Under the pieces are notes generated by a model, which searched no databases, was not told the DNA's origin, and worked only from the letters and a program-made list of their open reading frames with translations. DNA of 64,000 bases from Trileptium ribeirensis (lineage: Eukaryota > Nematoda > Enoplea > Enoplida > Thoracostomopsidae), in NCBI GenBank assembly GCA_030248225.1, contig JASANE010001448.1, forward strand, positions 1 through 64,000, written 5' to 3'. Numbering within the stretch: the stretch's first letter is position 1; every line of letters begins with the position of its first letter. A program made the translations under genes and the position numbers. This document shows positions 43,150 through 57,206 of the stretch, one piece after another.

Positions 43150-46100
43150 ACAGAAATCGAGAAGGAGAGCCCGGACCTTATTTTAACGAGTGTTATAGCA
43201 CTTAATTCATTGTTTTATGAGTTTATTTCTGTTTGGTGAAAGAGACACACGGTAGCGATTTAGCTCAACGATGACATAAATTTATACAACGACCAAAGTA
43301 TAGATTACATAAATCATACTGAAATTAAAAAACGAAACTATGAACCAGTCACGATATTCAGCCTCAGCCCCGAAGTCTTAGTGGGTTGGTTTACCTACAG
43401 TGACATAAAGACAATGATCAGATTTTCACGATCTGGTTAAGCTCTTACTAAAAGTATTAAGTCAAGTTCTCACGCCATTAACCGAAAGCTAAAAAGTATC
43501 TGACATGATGATTGGTGTAATATTCCGGTACAATTCGTGCACCGGACGTAACGTGTAGGATATCACCTTAGTGAAATATCAGGGCAATTTGATATCGGGC
43601 GATATTCCTTACGCGTTATCGTCGTAGAATACACCGATTAACAGAGAAAAACCTACAGCAACTAAAACGATATTGCTAGATATAAAATCAGCGAAAATTA
43701 GCGGAAGCTATATTTCAACGCAAATCTATGACACGCCAGGGGCACTAAGCAATACCGGCGGTGGTAGAGCCCACGCGAGAAGAGCGGTAGCACTGGCACA
43801 AATCGGTCGGACGAGAGATTGAATCGGTGCATGACAATGATGCGCTCAGTGGCTCGAAACATAGGTAAGCATATCTCGCACGACACGAGCATAACACTAA
43901 CACTACTTACTAACACTAACGAGCGCAGAAACCGATGCTGTAAGAATTTCCGTACGAAAGCTAAAAAAGGGAACTGCAAAATTCACCTACATTACGAAGT
44001 CGAGCTAAAACTAACACCCCGCGAATACTTATGCGCAGGAACGATTTATACAACCAATGCCTTATTGTAGATCGTTAAAAAAGAAAACACGGAAGGTTTT
44101 GCGCAACGAGATGGACAGCTAAACACCTGAAAACAGTGAATTTTGATTCCCAAATAGCTTTACCGCATGCCTAATATTACAGTTTTAAAGTTAACATACA
44201 TAAGACAAATTTTGGAAAAGCGCTTGTCGAAAGCAAAAGTTTCAGTTAACAGAAATACCAGCTAAAATCAAAACATATTTGCAGGCAGATACGAATAATA
44301 AACAAGTTATCTACACAGAAGATAATAACAGACAATCATCAATGCATAAACAAGTCATCGACATCGCCGACTGATAAGGTGACTGCTGGCAGACAGCTCG
44401 ACGCAGTAGATACGTACCTGATTTATCGGGGCCGAGAGGCGGAAAGCAGTTATAGATAGGTTCAACGAACAGTACGAAAACATGGTAGCACCGATGATTA
44501 GAGAACCACGTCGCATTTCTCTGGAAAAGATAAATTCGACTTGCATGGCCTGACTTCGGGTTCGCTGTAAAGTTTTGCATAGTGCCGCGATTGTTACCAT
44601 GCGGGTTTCAATAGCTGCTTAAAGATATTGATGTCCACTTCATGGAGAACCAAATTCTGACTTAAAATTGTGTAGAACGAGTTAAACCGAAGCAGATAAA
44701 TCGCAATCAAGCATTAAAAGATAACTGCGCTAAATTTGGAGTAAAATGATAACTATTTCGTAAGGACGAATACGATTAAAGAAAATTTGGACAGAGCGGT
44801 CGCTATGACGAAACTGGGACTAGTGCAACTGTTTACGTCGCGATTGACGTTCGGTGGAAACGGTGCAAAATTAGGTACAAACATAACGACGACACAACAA
44901 TACTGCTACATTCACTTCAAGTTTGTATAAATGAAAATCAACGCGAAATGGTCATTGGACTGCCGGTTTTGTCAAACAAGAATGCCCTTTGCAATATTTT
45001 TACGATAAAAAAGTTATATGATGATTTTGTTTAATAATATTTTTGAGGTAAGCAAAATTTTGCATATGACATAGGCAGAATTACCCAGCAATGTTTTGTG
45101 CGGAGGTTTACTAAAAGAAATTTGGAGCGAGCCCTAACATGCTTATTGTAGCTACTTCCAAGTTACGTCCTTTGACCAATCTCGTACGAAACTGTTTTGT
45201 TATATTCAGGTTGTCTTTTATATGCTTAAGCGATTGTTTTGTTTCAGAATGGTAACGTGCCAAAATGAAACACCACATTGCGTGTCCGCTCGGCACTGCC
45301 ACGAACGAAGAATTCGTCTGAACTACGAATGGTCCGATACACGAATGCAAGAAGGCGCAACATCACCTTTCTAGCGATATTTTCTACGTACAATATAATG
45401 GATGTCAAATATTGTTTACATTTTGTCGTAGACTAATTGCATTCTGTAATATAGATTCGTCTAGGGTTTGCTCTTCCATGGTCTTAATGCATCTGGGTGT
45501 GCTTAGCAGCCTAGACCATCCCAGTGTTGTATCACATTCACAGACTGACTGTTTGATTAATGCTTTGCATAGCGTAAATGCAAAGATGAATGCCATTGTT
45601 GTATAAACAGTGTAATTATTTTTAGATCGATGGTGGAATCAGTTCGTGTTATTTTGTAATTTGAATTGTAATTATATAGTACATCCTTTAGTTGTAGCAT
45701 AGTCGTATATGTGGATTGCAACTGCTGTATACATGACTTGCGCATAATATTAGATTTGAAGTTACAATTTTGCTAAATTCAAAAAGTGTATTTTGGGTTA
45801 TTCACTTCAATATCACTATTTTTGCAATACCCTCCGATAATCGCAGTTTTCCTATAGCGCTACACCAAATGAATTGCGGAACATGATAGAGTCAAATAGC
45901 GTATCTGAAAAATTACCTGTATTGTCTTCTTACTTGAAATTAGTAGCACAACGATAGCCACGCCGGGCAATATTCGCAATAAATTCATCGAACTAACCAT
46001 TCAACCTGTCCATCTTTGCTTTCAAAATCTTTAGATAAATTGAAGGTGTAGTTTTCTCCACGCGATGGCAATCATTTACCTGCACAAAGTCAGGACAACC

Positions 46101-48139
46101 CACTGCAGTTCACATATTGCAGCTGTATCGTTGGAATGTTTTTAAGCTGAGGTGAAGCAATTCCGAAACTATGGGGGCGCAATGTTTAAATGCACCCTAA
46201 CAAAAGGATGCCGCCGCACTCTCCCCATCTATTCCTTTGCGCCTGTATTTCAGATGCCAAAATCATATGTTATAATGTGCGCATTATTGACTAATTACCA
46301 TTGTTTTTACCGTGTGTAATAGCAGACATTAATTCGGCAAAATGAAAGTTTCAACCCTATAATTCCTTAACGCAAACGTGAACATGCCCTCACAGTACGA
46401 TATGTTATACGCAAAGGTCGCGTTCGAATCACCCATAGATGTTGATCGGTTATATTAAATACGATATACCATCAAATGTACAAAACCAGAAATCCAAATT
46501 TCGAAGTTTTAATAAGAATTATCAAAATGGATAACATAGCTAGAGTTTACAATGTTTACGTTATATGATATGTAGTTGGTGCAATTCTGTTGCAGCTCTA
46601 ATAATTCAGTATCCGATTAAGATAATTGGCAACAATATTTGTTCTTGAGTGCTCTTAAAGGTATGCGTCTCCAACAACAATTATATTATGCACTTATCTC
46701 TGACCTTTCAGGAGCAGGGGTCGAACAACTCCATGTGTAAGGCTATATATCAGCCTATTTTTTGGCTATTATTGGTCGTAACTAGGGTGCAAATTCACGA
46801 ATTATGCTCACCTTAATATTTGGAGGCTTGCTTGTAAAAGTATGTCGTTAGTACGCTCTTACTAGGAAACATGCTTGGGCTAAATTAAAGTGTAGGCACA
46901 AATGTAAGCATATTTTTGGGTCTTTACGGTTATAGTCCACCAGTCCGACCAAATCTAAGAAAATGGATAATTCTATGTATATACCATTCTAAATGCATTG
47001 TCAATATCATTATTTTTTTACCATTCAAATCGCATTGACTACTTGACCGGAATGGTGTCAAAAATGGTTCATCGGTTAAGATGCTACGCCCATTCAGTGA
47101 AACATTTAGCCTAAGTCGTTAGCCCATGAGTTACGCTGATTTTACACTATTCGATTTAGCTCGTCATTGCATTCCTAATGGTATACATAAACGTAAGAAA
47201 GAATTATTCGAATATTTAGGTTACCAAAGGTAAAAAAATTGTCACAGATATGGTTGTAATAAAGACTTTTATACGCCTCGACGAGATGAGTCGCATGGTA
47301 CAAAAATCAACTGTGTTGCTTATAAATTGGAGATATTCACAGTGTAGGCGTATAACCTAAAACACCCATTTTGATATTGCAGGTACCTTTAAAACCTAAT
47401 TCGATTAGGGTCATATGTTCGCTGTGCATAATCATTACGGTAGGGACATATGGCAGCGTGATCTCATCAGTGAAATACAGTTTCTTTGCCGTTGGCATAA
47501 TGAAGTAATGTTCGTAAGTAATACTAAATTAACGCTATAAACCCGCCGGTCTCGGCGCAGCACCTAGTAAACTTTGAAAATAGAAATTCCGTCAATATTG
47601 TATGTTTCACAAATTTAGTACGTATTCATCATTTACAAAAGCTGTCTACATGAAATATTAGGTCTTAAAATGTATAATTGTTCATTATTCAATTAGTACA
47701 TTGTATTTTGATAGCCTGTCCTTTTGAAATCCAGCCACACTTTTGACGATCAAACAAAAAATTGTACATTATATCGAATATTTCCAACAGTACTATCTTA
47801 ATGGTACTTAATATAGTTTAAGGAATTGTTCAAAATTATAGCAGTTACGTCTTACTTTGGTGTTATACCAGCTGAAGGTGGTCAACGCATGAAGAACCTT
47901 TTGCAGCTTTTTCACGGAAAAGTAAAAATTAATACTGGATTTTAAATTAAAAATAAAGGAGGTTTTATATATTAAAACTTGTTTAGATAGCAATAATATT
48001 AACCCTTGAACTCCAGGTGTTGTACGACAGCAACTGACTACGTTTGAATGTGTTGTGTTAACGAATTTCGACAAACACTGCGGGATTTCATGCGTGTTGT
48101 TTCAGTCGCTTTGCGAGTATTTTTAAGTATCCCGCCAGT
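43150..48139. other. Long intergenic stretch, nothing firm seen
   Basis: Open frames up to 93 codons occur on both strands (for example 43698-43979 minus and 43819-44070 plus, overlapping each other), none recognised. A GTTCGAATCACC B-box-like word at about 46424-46435 lacks an A-box and a foldable tRNA. No repeat array. Confidence 0.4.
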
Positions 48140-48213
48140 AGTTCCGAGATGGCTCATTGGCTAGCAAAAATGACTTTCCACCGAGCGTTCGGGGTTCGAC
48201 TCCTCGCGGCAAT
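48140..48213 (+). tRNA. tRNA-like segment (pseudo-tRNA or SINE head)
   Basis: A good A-box TGGCTCATTGG and B-box GGTTCGACTCC lie at the spacing of a 74-nt tRNA. The T-arm CGGGG-TTCGACT-CCTCG pairs fully with one G-U. The acceptor AGTTCCG/CGGCAAT pairs at five of seven positions. The anticodon arm does not form. Most likely a pseudogene or the head of a SINE. Confidence 0.35.
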
Positions 48214-48542
48214 GTTCATCGCTATTGGAAATTAAATTAATTTAAGATGTAAAGGGCTAAATTGCTCTATTGATGTCTAACCTTGTTGCATTTTTGTATG
48301 TTTATTAAACTATATATTGTTCGCTAACTGCATTTGCTCTGGGATACACATTTTGTGAACAGGTAGTTAATTAAGAAAAAGCACAGGTTATCGCGTTGGG
48401 TTGGTTCGGCAGTGCCAATTCCTGACTCAGGCTTAAGCTTAGTCCAAAGACTTATACAGAATGTGAAGCTTAGGTTAAAGCTTAGCGTAAGCATGTAGAG
48501 AATCGTATAGCACGTATTTGACTTCAGCACTTAAACGTTATA

Positions 48543-48595
48543 TCGATCTTAATCTTAATCTTGAATCTTAATCATAATCTTGATCTTAATTTTGG
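48543..48595. repeat. Imperfect (ATCTTA)n short tandem repeat
   Basis: Seven to eight units of ATCTTA/ATCTTG-type hexamers with small interruptions. Confidence 0.8.
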
Positions 48596-49559
48596 TAGAT
48601 TTGTGTTGGCGTTTAAACAAAACAAGCGGAGCGTCGAAATGTGACACGTAGCAAACCTGAAATTTACAGCTACTTTTGTGCATTTATTTTGCAATGTACA
48701 TCGTTTATTTTACTTCCACGCAGTTGGTTGCACAAAACTTATGAGCAATTTGAATATTAACAAATACTTTAATTTTGTAGAAGTGTATTAGCTTTCATGC
48801 AAATATGTGCGGAATTATTATTATGGTATGGTTACGTCTATGATGTGACATATTAACACTTGTGTGCGATTACGTGAGTCAAAATTCTTAATGAAACCAC
48901 ATTCGTAGTCAGATCATGGTCGGCGGTGATTCTAAGGCTGTAGAAAGTTTTTTCAACTTGATTTGAATATATCCGTGTACAAAGATATTTAGCATTTTTA
49001 TATAGCTTGGTGTGTAGTAGTAGCACACAGTAAAACCTTTGCGGTTTAGCTCAAGCGAATTTCTCATATTGCAGTTAAGTATAACATTTAAGTAGTACAG
49101 TTGGTGTTGAGATGCAGTTACATTATCAGAATCAGATCTATATTCTACGGTATTTTGCAATTCTATATGAACAAAACAATTAATATTTGAATTTATACCG
49201 CGATGCCATGATCGTCAAACCTGAAAAAAACCCCAGTGATTTACGTGTATTTGGATATACTGTTATATTGTTAACTGTATTTTTTACTGAGAATTTCGAA
49301 AGCTATATTATTTCAAACCAAAGTATTTTACAGAGCATAATAATAGACATTCACAAATTTAAGTCAAAAAAGTAAAGCCTATTACAAACTAATGTCATGT
49401 ACCGAGTCAAAGTTTTATGACTGCACCTTGGTGTAAATTCAATTTTCCATTGAATTTCGAAATGGTGGCATTTTGAAACAGTGGCAGTTTATCATTCATA
49501 CAATTTACTATATCGAAATAGCTCTATATCGTTTTGTAACAGAAAGTTATGCTGGTTAA
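48596..49559. other. Intergenic stretch, nothing seen
   Basis: No recognisable gene or repeat. Confidence 0.45.
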
Positions 49560-49871
49560 GGTACTGCGATTTGATTTCAACTGCTGCTTTCCGCAAGCAG
49601 TTACTTCGCGTTTCTTTGCAAATCTAGTGGTATACTGCCATGTTATAATGTACAGCGATTTGTTATAAGGTACGGCGATTTGATTTCAGCTGCTGCTTTC
49701 CGCAAGCAGTTACTTCGCGTTTCTTTGCAAATCTAGTGGTATACTGCCATGTTATAATGTACAGCGATTTGTTATAAGGTACGGCGATTTGATTTCAGCT
49801 GCTGCTTTCCGCAAGCAGTTACTTCGCGTTTCTTTGCAAATCTAAGTGGTATACTGCCATGTTATAATGTA
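49560..49871. repeat. 109-bp tandem repeat, 2.9 units
   Basis: Units start at 49560, 49669 and 49778; the third stops after about 94 bases. Copies differ at only a few positions. Each holds a small perfect hairpin CTGCTT-TCCGC-AAGCAG and two GGTAC-GCGATTTG-type words. The near-identity indicates recent duplication. Confidence 0.93.
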
Positions 49872-52800
49872 GTCACAATAAAAATAGCTGAAATTCGGCA
49901 AACTCATTCATTTGTAACAAGTTTATTTTGCTAAATATTTTTAATATAATAGAGTACATGCGAATATGTTTTTAGTTACTTTAGTTTAGGGTCAGTGATT
50001 TACGTAACACTAATTTCGTGAACGTTTCTGAGAAATCGTTTTGCATATTCCAGGTAGCTTGATTTAAAAGTTATATATTAAAATCAGTTTCCATATAATA
50101 CGTTTGAAAATTTAGACGAAGACATCGGCAAACGTTAAAATAACTTTTGGAAGCAAAATACTGCAAAAATTGAGCTTAATTTTTACTTTTGTAGCATATT
50201 TGACGCTGTCTTCAAAAACCGAGTCAGCAACGCTCATTTGCTAGCCAGAAACATGTCATAAGCTTATAAACGTTATTGAAAGTGATAAAAAATTAACGAT
50301 TTTGCCATTTACGCAGTCGTTTTCTACGCAACAGTGTGAATTTTAATAATACACTTCCAATATTGTTATGTAACTGACATGAACATAAACAGTAAGCTTG
50401 CGCTTACTGAAAACTGTTTCCTAATTACTTTGTATGAAAATATTTTTATTACACTGCCAGTTGTGCGATATTATTCTATTATCTCGGTGATCTCATTCGT
50501 TGTGTGTTTGTGGTTGTTTTATAAGCAAACTTTGCGTCATACCATGACACAATGTGCGCATGCCTATGGCTTGGTTGGTTTCTGAATATTTTGTTTGAAT
50601 AGCGCTGTAACACTTTTCCGCCAGTGTTCCGCCAATGAAAGCATTCATGTGTATTTGAGCAGGTTACTGTCTATCAAAATGTCATCGCAACAAACTAAAT
50701 CACATTTCCGTCAAAACGTATTTTGTAATTAATGTTTTACATTCTCCTTATTTTAAGGGCATTTAACTAATCTTGCTTTGTGCAAAACAATATCTTTATT
50801 GAAGTGAATGGTTATGAAATTCGTTAATCTTCGCTGATATTGAAAATATGCAGGAAGACACTTCGTGTGTTACACATTCGTCCTTATTATCTCTTAGCAT
50901 TATTTTTCATCACTCTACTAAAAATATGTTGCCTAAACTTAGCTCGACCAAATCAGTCTTATAATATAATTCTTTTTTTGCGAAAAAATATAACCATCAG
51001 GTAAAAATGTGTCTCACGCTTCCTCTGTTCTGCAAAGTGATCAGAGTTTTAAATTAACACCCATTATTGAAGTTTAACATTTTGAACATTTTTAATGCCT
51101 TCGATATTCACATAATAATTTTCAGCATACCCTCCACATCCATCTCATTATACGGTGTAAGATATTCGCAGAACTGTCCGGATTGCTCAATAAGTAAAAA
51201 TGTGCAATTAAAAATTTGCGTTGTCAAGTATGAAAAATCGCTAACACTAGTTCAGCAAGAATTGCTGATGATATGCATAACTCTTGCAAAATTTGTTCTG
51301 CGTGGTAGAGAAAGGCAATCAGAAAACTAAAATCCTACAAATTTCGTAAGGGAATATTCATATTTTTTCCTAGTTTTTTTCAGGTGAAATTCGAAATTTT
51401 GGAATTGAGTAACTTTTCTTAAATTAAGAATATTCTTTTACGTCAGAACTCAGAGTTATCGAAAACCTACATTCATTAGAGCAAAATACGGCACTTTTCT
51501 AGAATCCAACACAACCAGAAATTGGTCAATTTTGAAGAAAAGCGAAAATTTTGGCACAATTCGACTCATTTCGAGAATCAATTCAGAAAATACCCATTTC
51601 GACCAAAGTTGGGACAAATTTTTTAGATATCTTTGACTTCCCAATTTGGTACCCGAAATTTTCAAAAAAATTTTTGTCGATAAATATATAATTTAATGTA
51701 TATATCATTCGAACCGCTTTGACGAACCGAGTCGAATGGTAGTAACATGAGCTTAATCAGTTCACGGGTTTTGAACGCTTTTAATATTTTGGAAGGTTTT
51801 GACTATTTTGAATCTAACTAGCCTTGATTGGCCATATAAATTTCGTCTTGGGAAGTAAGTAGTAAGTAAATGTGGAAATGCAACGCAAAATTTGCTGGTT
51901 ACTCTTCCAGTCCAATAATTTCTAGTCTCTTTGCTAAATAATTTACATAATTTATACAAAAATAAACTGTTTGCGCTGTAATTATAAAAAACATGTTTAG
52001 TGTTTTGTTATAAGAAATACAACCACCAACTTATGCGGTCTTCACGTCATAATATCCCCGCTGTTTGGAACTTTTGTCCCCCTGTAGTCGCGACTACCGT
52101 ATGGACTATCAGGGTGACACCCATACTATAAATTAATTGCCGAGGGTGTACAACACACCCCTAGCTACTTCATCTTTATTTACAGTGTCGTACACACTCT
52201 TAGCTACCAATTTGGCGCGAACTAACTATATCGGACGCCGTCTGTAGCTATAGTCAATTGTCCTGTGTTGTTTTTTCTAAATTCTCGATATTTGAATGTA
52301 GGCGACTGATCGTTGATCAAATAATTCCGAACACTGTCAATAAAACTGCAAGAAGACACGGTGTGCCTGACACTGTCGAGAAGTGGCAATACCCATAGCT
52401 AACTACCTTTGAAAAATTTATTAAAAACATGGGAGTGACTGTGCCTGACACTGTGTGGTGTACATAGTCTCCAAACGTAGGGGACATTATAACGTGAACA
52501 CCGCATTAATTCAGCGTTATCAACAACGTACTTACAGATGCAAATATTTCGATCGCGTGCATTTTTGTAGCAAAAATAGCAGGGAGGTAAAAGAACTGGA
52601 AGAATGATTTGCAGCGATGTCATACCGTATTCCATCATCTGGAAATAATTTTTTTCATTGAGTTTCAATATTTCTGGGGAACGGATTTGGGCTAGCGTTT
52701 GTTACACGTTTCACTCTAAGACAACTTACGTATGACGACACAAGACACACATCTGCGATTAGACTTTGATTAGAGTTCGTGGCATCACTGATAGATTTGT

Positions 52801-53052
52801 ATGGGTTACGAAGTTATATTTTACAAAACTACCAGCACCTGAAAATTACAATATGCGATGATGGTAATTTTTGGTTTGGTTTCTTTGTAAGTAGTTATGC
52901 AAATTAATTCAGGATGTTTATGAGTAACCATTTAACGCCCATTGTCTACAAATAAGGACATCACACATAACTAATTGTAGGTGCTGAATTAATTAAGTCG
53001 GTCAGATAAGTTTTCGCTTGCATTGATATTTGTTCGATTTGCAGCGTTCGTT
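49872..53052. other. Intergenic stretch, nothing firm seen
   Basis: A perfect 12-base palindrome TAGTCGCGACTA lies near 52087-52098. GTGCCTGACACTGT occurs twice (about 52363 and 52442). Open frames are under 90 codons and unrecognised. Confidence 0.4.
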
Positions 53053-53200
53053 AAGAAGCCGAGCAACAGCGTTTAGATAGGTCAGCGATAGGTATACGCC
53101 GGTTTTATCTGTACAACCTGGTTTCAATCCCTGATGCCAGCAACAGTTTATCAAACATTGCACGATACACCAAGTCATCTAGGCGTTAACGTGTTAACAG
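53053..53200 (+). repeat. tRNA-derived SINE-like unit, copy 1
   Basis: Shares with 53363-53514 the order CCGAGCA, a TATAC-CC/TAC-CC block, TCAATCC-TG-TGC-GCAA, ACATTGCAC-A--ACAC, and ATCTAGGC. GGTTTCAATCCC (about 53127) resembles a polymerase III B-box. The two copies sit about 300 bp apart in the same orientation. Confidence 0.45.
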
Positions 53201-53362
53201 TTTATATACCACAATTATCATGTATCCATCGATTTAACCCTTTCCCACAAATTGTAACAAATGTGATGCAGCGTACATTGTGAAGCGATGTGCTAGCCGA
53301 GTTTGTCGTGGAGCGTGAATTGCTCTTGAGTTGTTGTGCCCTTGCTTTAAGAGGTTTCATAA

Positions 53363-53514
53363 AGAACCGAGCACTACCTCATATATAGCATACGCCATAA
53401 ATAGCGTACGAAGCTCGAACCCAAACTATCCATGTTCAATCCGTCGCTGCGGCAAATTTTTTTCGACATTGCACAAAGTACACATTAATCCATGCATCTA
53501 GGCTAAAGGTTAAA
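53363..53514 (+). repeat. tRNA-derived SINE-like unit, copy 2
   Basis: The diverged partner of 53053-53200. The B-box-like word here is ATGTTCAATCC at about 53433. No acceptor stem could be folded. Confidence 0.45.
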
Positions 53515-56386
53515 TGTTTAATGACCCGGATACGCCCTTCACAACGATGTTATATTAAAATTCAGCTTAATTAATTCGTCTGCTATTACTATTATGTTAA
53601 GAATTATCTACTTTAGGCATAAGATTAGTTGAAAAAACACTCCAGTGATCTAAATACGATGCACAAGAGGGATTTTACAATAAATTGTTACTAATCCTAG
53701 TATGTAAGTTATTTAAGATAAGCTGCATTTTTCAATTCATGCATCGTTATCATACATGCACTGACTTCTACATAACTGATTATTCAAACGGCAGTTCTTC
53801 CTGACAATGGCGATTCAAAACTGCCTACTACTAATTTTGAATCGGCAAGACATGTGCTGAGATGTTATACTAATTCTTTGTCGTTTATACCTAAAACCTC
53901 TGGATATGCGTGAGACGCTGAACACCATGTAATTACAGACATTTTAAACGTTTGATGACCGCAAGATGTGTCTTTGAAACATCACCTGCAAGCTTTTTGT
54001 GGATAAGTGGACATTGTATACTTTTAAAACACGACTATTAAAGCACTTTGGGGCTAACCAAAACGAAATTGTCTTGAAACTTTATTGTTATGATACAGAT
54101 TCAGTCATGCTTAAGTTTTGCTTGAAATAGTTCACGCAACAAAATGTGCTTACCAATATAACAGCCACATTTTGTTAATTATATCCGCAGATGCCGTTGC
54201 ATTTTCATTTCATAATCCCATCGTTTTTGCAGTAAAACATTAAATAAATTTGAACATTTCCGACTTGCTTACTCTATAAAAGATCTTGGCGTACATCTAA
54301 GTCCGTAGTCAAGCTTCCGCTTTTTACTTGCGATGCCAAATGTATTATAGTAGTTGTCGATTACAACTGCCGATGTCTTTCTGTAGTACTAACTGTTGTT
54401 TGTATCATATTCAGAAATACAGATCACTTCACATAGCTTCATATGCGATAGTTATATATATATGCTCATGGCAATGGCAGTACGTACATCGATTACAATA
54501 AATTCGTGGTTCGATTGATTTTGGAGATACAATTGTGTTTCTCTGCATTGCTATCGGCTTAATTTGGGTACAATTCTCCATATTGTGTTATACAGTTACT
54601 TGTAATACTGTCTATACTAACCGCATTATATATTTCCTTGTCGTTCTTTCGATAATTTCATCGCTAAAAGTATCAATCATAAAAATAATTTTACAAACTT
54701 TGCCATATACTGTTTAATAATGATCGCTATGTCTGAGCAAGTTGTTTGACAGTGAAGCGCATAACGCGGCTCGTATCGCATTATTTTAAAATACTACTTG
54801 TCGAACATGATTGCAAATCAATAGCTGATGTTTCTCTCAGACAGCGCATGAGGAATAAACTTCTCCAGGGCATGTGCAGAAACCAATGCACTATAATAGA
54901 AATCATCAAAGTGGTCGTACCGCAAAGTTACGGTCATGCCTGCAGAATGGACAACAACTGGTTCTACATGCCTGATTTTGGAAGATAGAAAACCGTTACG
55001 TTGTAATCACAGTCGGAGAGCGCCGAAAAAAATATGGCCAACATCATCGAAAAAGTCCTTGAGTTCGTAAAGAATGCGCGTGGAGCCGCAAAATGCTATC
55101 GGAGTTCTCACAGCATCCGCTAGGAACAGGCGTGTAATGGGCGACAGTAATACGTCATTACCCGGATCCAAAAAAATACGTCATAGCGCAGTTCCGTGAC
55201 GACGCTAGCGCCAACAAATTATAGGCCGATAACTGGTTGCAACAACTTTCTTCTACAAGATTATATTCGTCAACAGATAACGAGATATATTTACAAAATC
55301 AGAGCTTTAAAAAAACAGGAACAACTTCTATAAGCAACGTATATAAACTAGTACAAATGACCTAATATAACCTGTATATGCAGCGTAATCACTTATATAA
55401 TGTTGACAATTCGAAACTTTGCAGTCATTATCTGGTTATTTATTTACTCTGTGGCTCTTCTAACACTTAAACAAATTCAAAATTATTTCAGCGTCCAGCA
55501 ATTGTTCCATGCAATCGTAACCGAACAGTTATATATTGTTTCGAAGTTATTTCTATCTCTAACGAATAAAGAACGCCACACAGAAAGCCCCCTTCAACCT
55601 CAAACCGTGGTATTTCGAGTACGATCATTATTGAAATCGATGAACCTATTCCATTTATAAAACCACTTCAATAAACTGTTAAAAGTAGATGACATCTATG
55701 ATACGCTAGACTGTTGTAGGCGTTTTCAAAGTAGCGCTCAGTCCACTGGCTATGAACTATGTGTACATTAATCGAAAAAGAAATTTTATCCGGCTTACGT
55801 TTTTCATTACCTCGGTAATTCACGTCAATCATTTTTTTGATGGGTAAAAGTTTTCCGATGGGATTCTAAAGACATGAAAAAACGATAAACAGTTTATAAT
55901 AGTAGTTCAAATGGATTGCTGCTTTATTTTGCAGCGGTTGAAATAGCGTATATATCGTTTTTAGCGCTAATATTTTAAAAGAGAGCATTAGAATATAGTT
56001 TATATCTATAGTCTATTAGAAGCAAGATGACGGCAAGATTGTCTTGGCCCACGTTTTATACCATGTCGAACTGTTTCGTACAAGCATTGGTGGTTCGATC
56101 AACTTCTAGCTAATATTTAATTGATTATTCGATACCCGTTCATTGCCCTTTGGACGTTTCGAGGTTGACGCTTACGAATTTAGCGCGAATATAGCTGAAG
56201 ATGGACGGCTGTCGGTAATCTACTGTTGCAGTGCCATAATTTTGACCTTCACTTGTGTGCATTGTGAGCTGAAGAGACACTAGAATATCATCTTCGTGGA
56301 CCCATAGAGATTTATTGTTGGTCACGAAACATTTAGCATGAGTAAGACTGTCGTTAACGAGCGATACAGCAGTAGTCCTATACGCT
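53515..56386. other. Intergenic stretch, nothing firm seen
   Basis: 54746-55215 has fairly GC-rich, codon-like sequence in changing frames but no motif I can name. The rest is AT-rich with short frames. Confidence 0.4.
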
Positions 56387-56752
56387 CATAGAGGCGTAGG
56401 AATATGCCCTTATGGCTACGACCCCCTGAAGCGACCCACCCCGGCAGGTAGTCCAATTCACCCGGGCCCCGCACACACCCTTGCGCCAAAGGCGCGTTGA
56501 AAGTTTTGGAAAACATTGACAAAAATCGAGGGAAAAGAAACCAAACTTTAAAGTTGAGGGAATTTAGCAAATATGATAAAATTAACAAAAATGAAGAAAA
56601 AATTTTGAGTCCCAAAAAAATTCGAATATTCATACCAGCTGAGCACCTCCGCCTACCACCCGCCGACCGGCTGATTCCTTTAGGAAGGCAAAATACCTCC
56701 CACCTCCCAAGCATCCGCTATCTCCCTGCGACATCGGACCTCTAGCATATAT
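56387..56752. mobile_element. Probable CATA-type element, copy G
   Basis: The left end is CATAGAGGCGTAGG; the right end, read in reverse complement, contains CATATATGCTAGAGGTCCG. GC-rich flanks surround an AT-rich core (ATTGACAAAAATCGAGGG, AATTTAGCAAATATG). No matching flanks. The 130-codon minus frame and the 82-codon plus frame here lie across the element and are not genes. Confidence 0.5.
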
Positions 56753-57206
56753 GAGCAGTCATATATACATCAATAATTATGTATGTTTACAATCTACAAA
56801 CTCCATAATTGACCAAAGTTCCATCGACGGCAAAAATTTTCAAGGATTTCAAGGCCTTGAATTTATGAGACACGTATATGCACCAAAATGGCAATGTATG
56901 ACAAATATCTCACTATTGGTCGCCAGTTTTAAGAAACATGTCTGTTCCATAAATCACTGTGTAAACAATTGTTGACGCTGCGACCACTCATTTTCAATAA
57001 GCTCTCCTTTACTAATCCTATGAACTTGTCATTTTTGACTCATGCACATAATAACTCGCGGACTTGTCCAAAGAGTAAAAACGTTTTGGGCAATCTTGCG
57101 AGTTGTGAGTATTTTTTGACACAAATACAGTTCGAGATGGATTAAATGATGCGAGTTACCGTTATTCCAGCGGACACAAATAAAGTGTTAAGGTTATATA
57201 ATGTAG

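Noticed and set aside
42800..45000. Full LTR retrotransposon between 42873 and 45000
   Set aside because: No gag, protease, reverse transcriptase or second LTR could be recognised; frames are short and conflicting.
46424..46435. GTTCGAATCACC as a tRNA gene B-box
   Set aside because: No A-box at the right distance and no cloverleaf could be folded.
54746..55215. Possible retrotransposon coding remnant
   Set aside because: The sequence looks codon-like in places, but no ordered motif of a known family could be followed across frames.
56322..56714. 130-codon minus-strand frame
   Set aside because: It overlaps a GC-rich inverted-repeat element and its composition follows the element, not a protein family.
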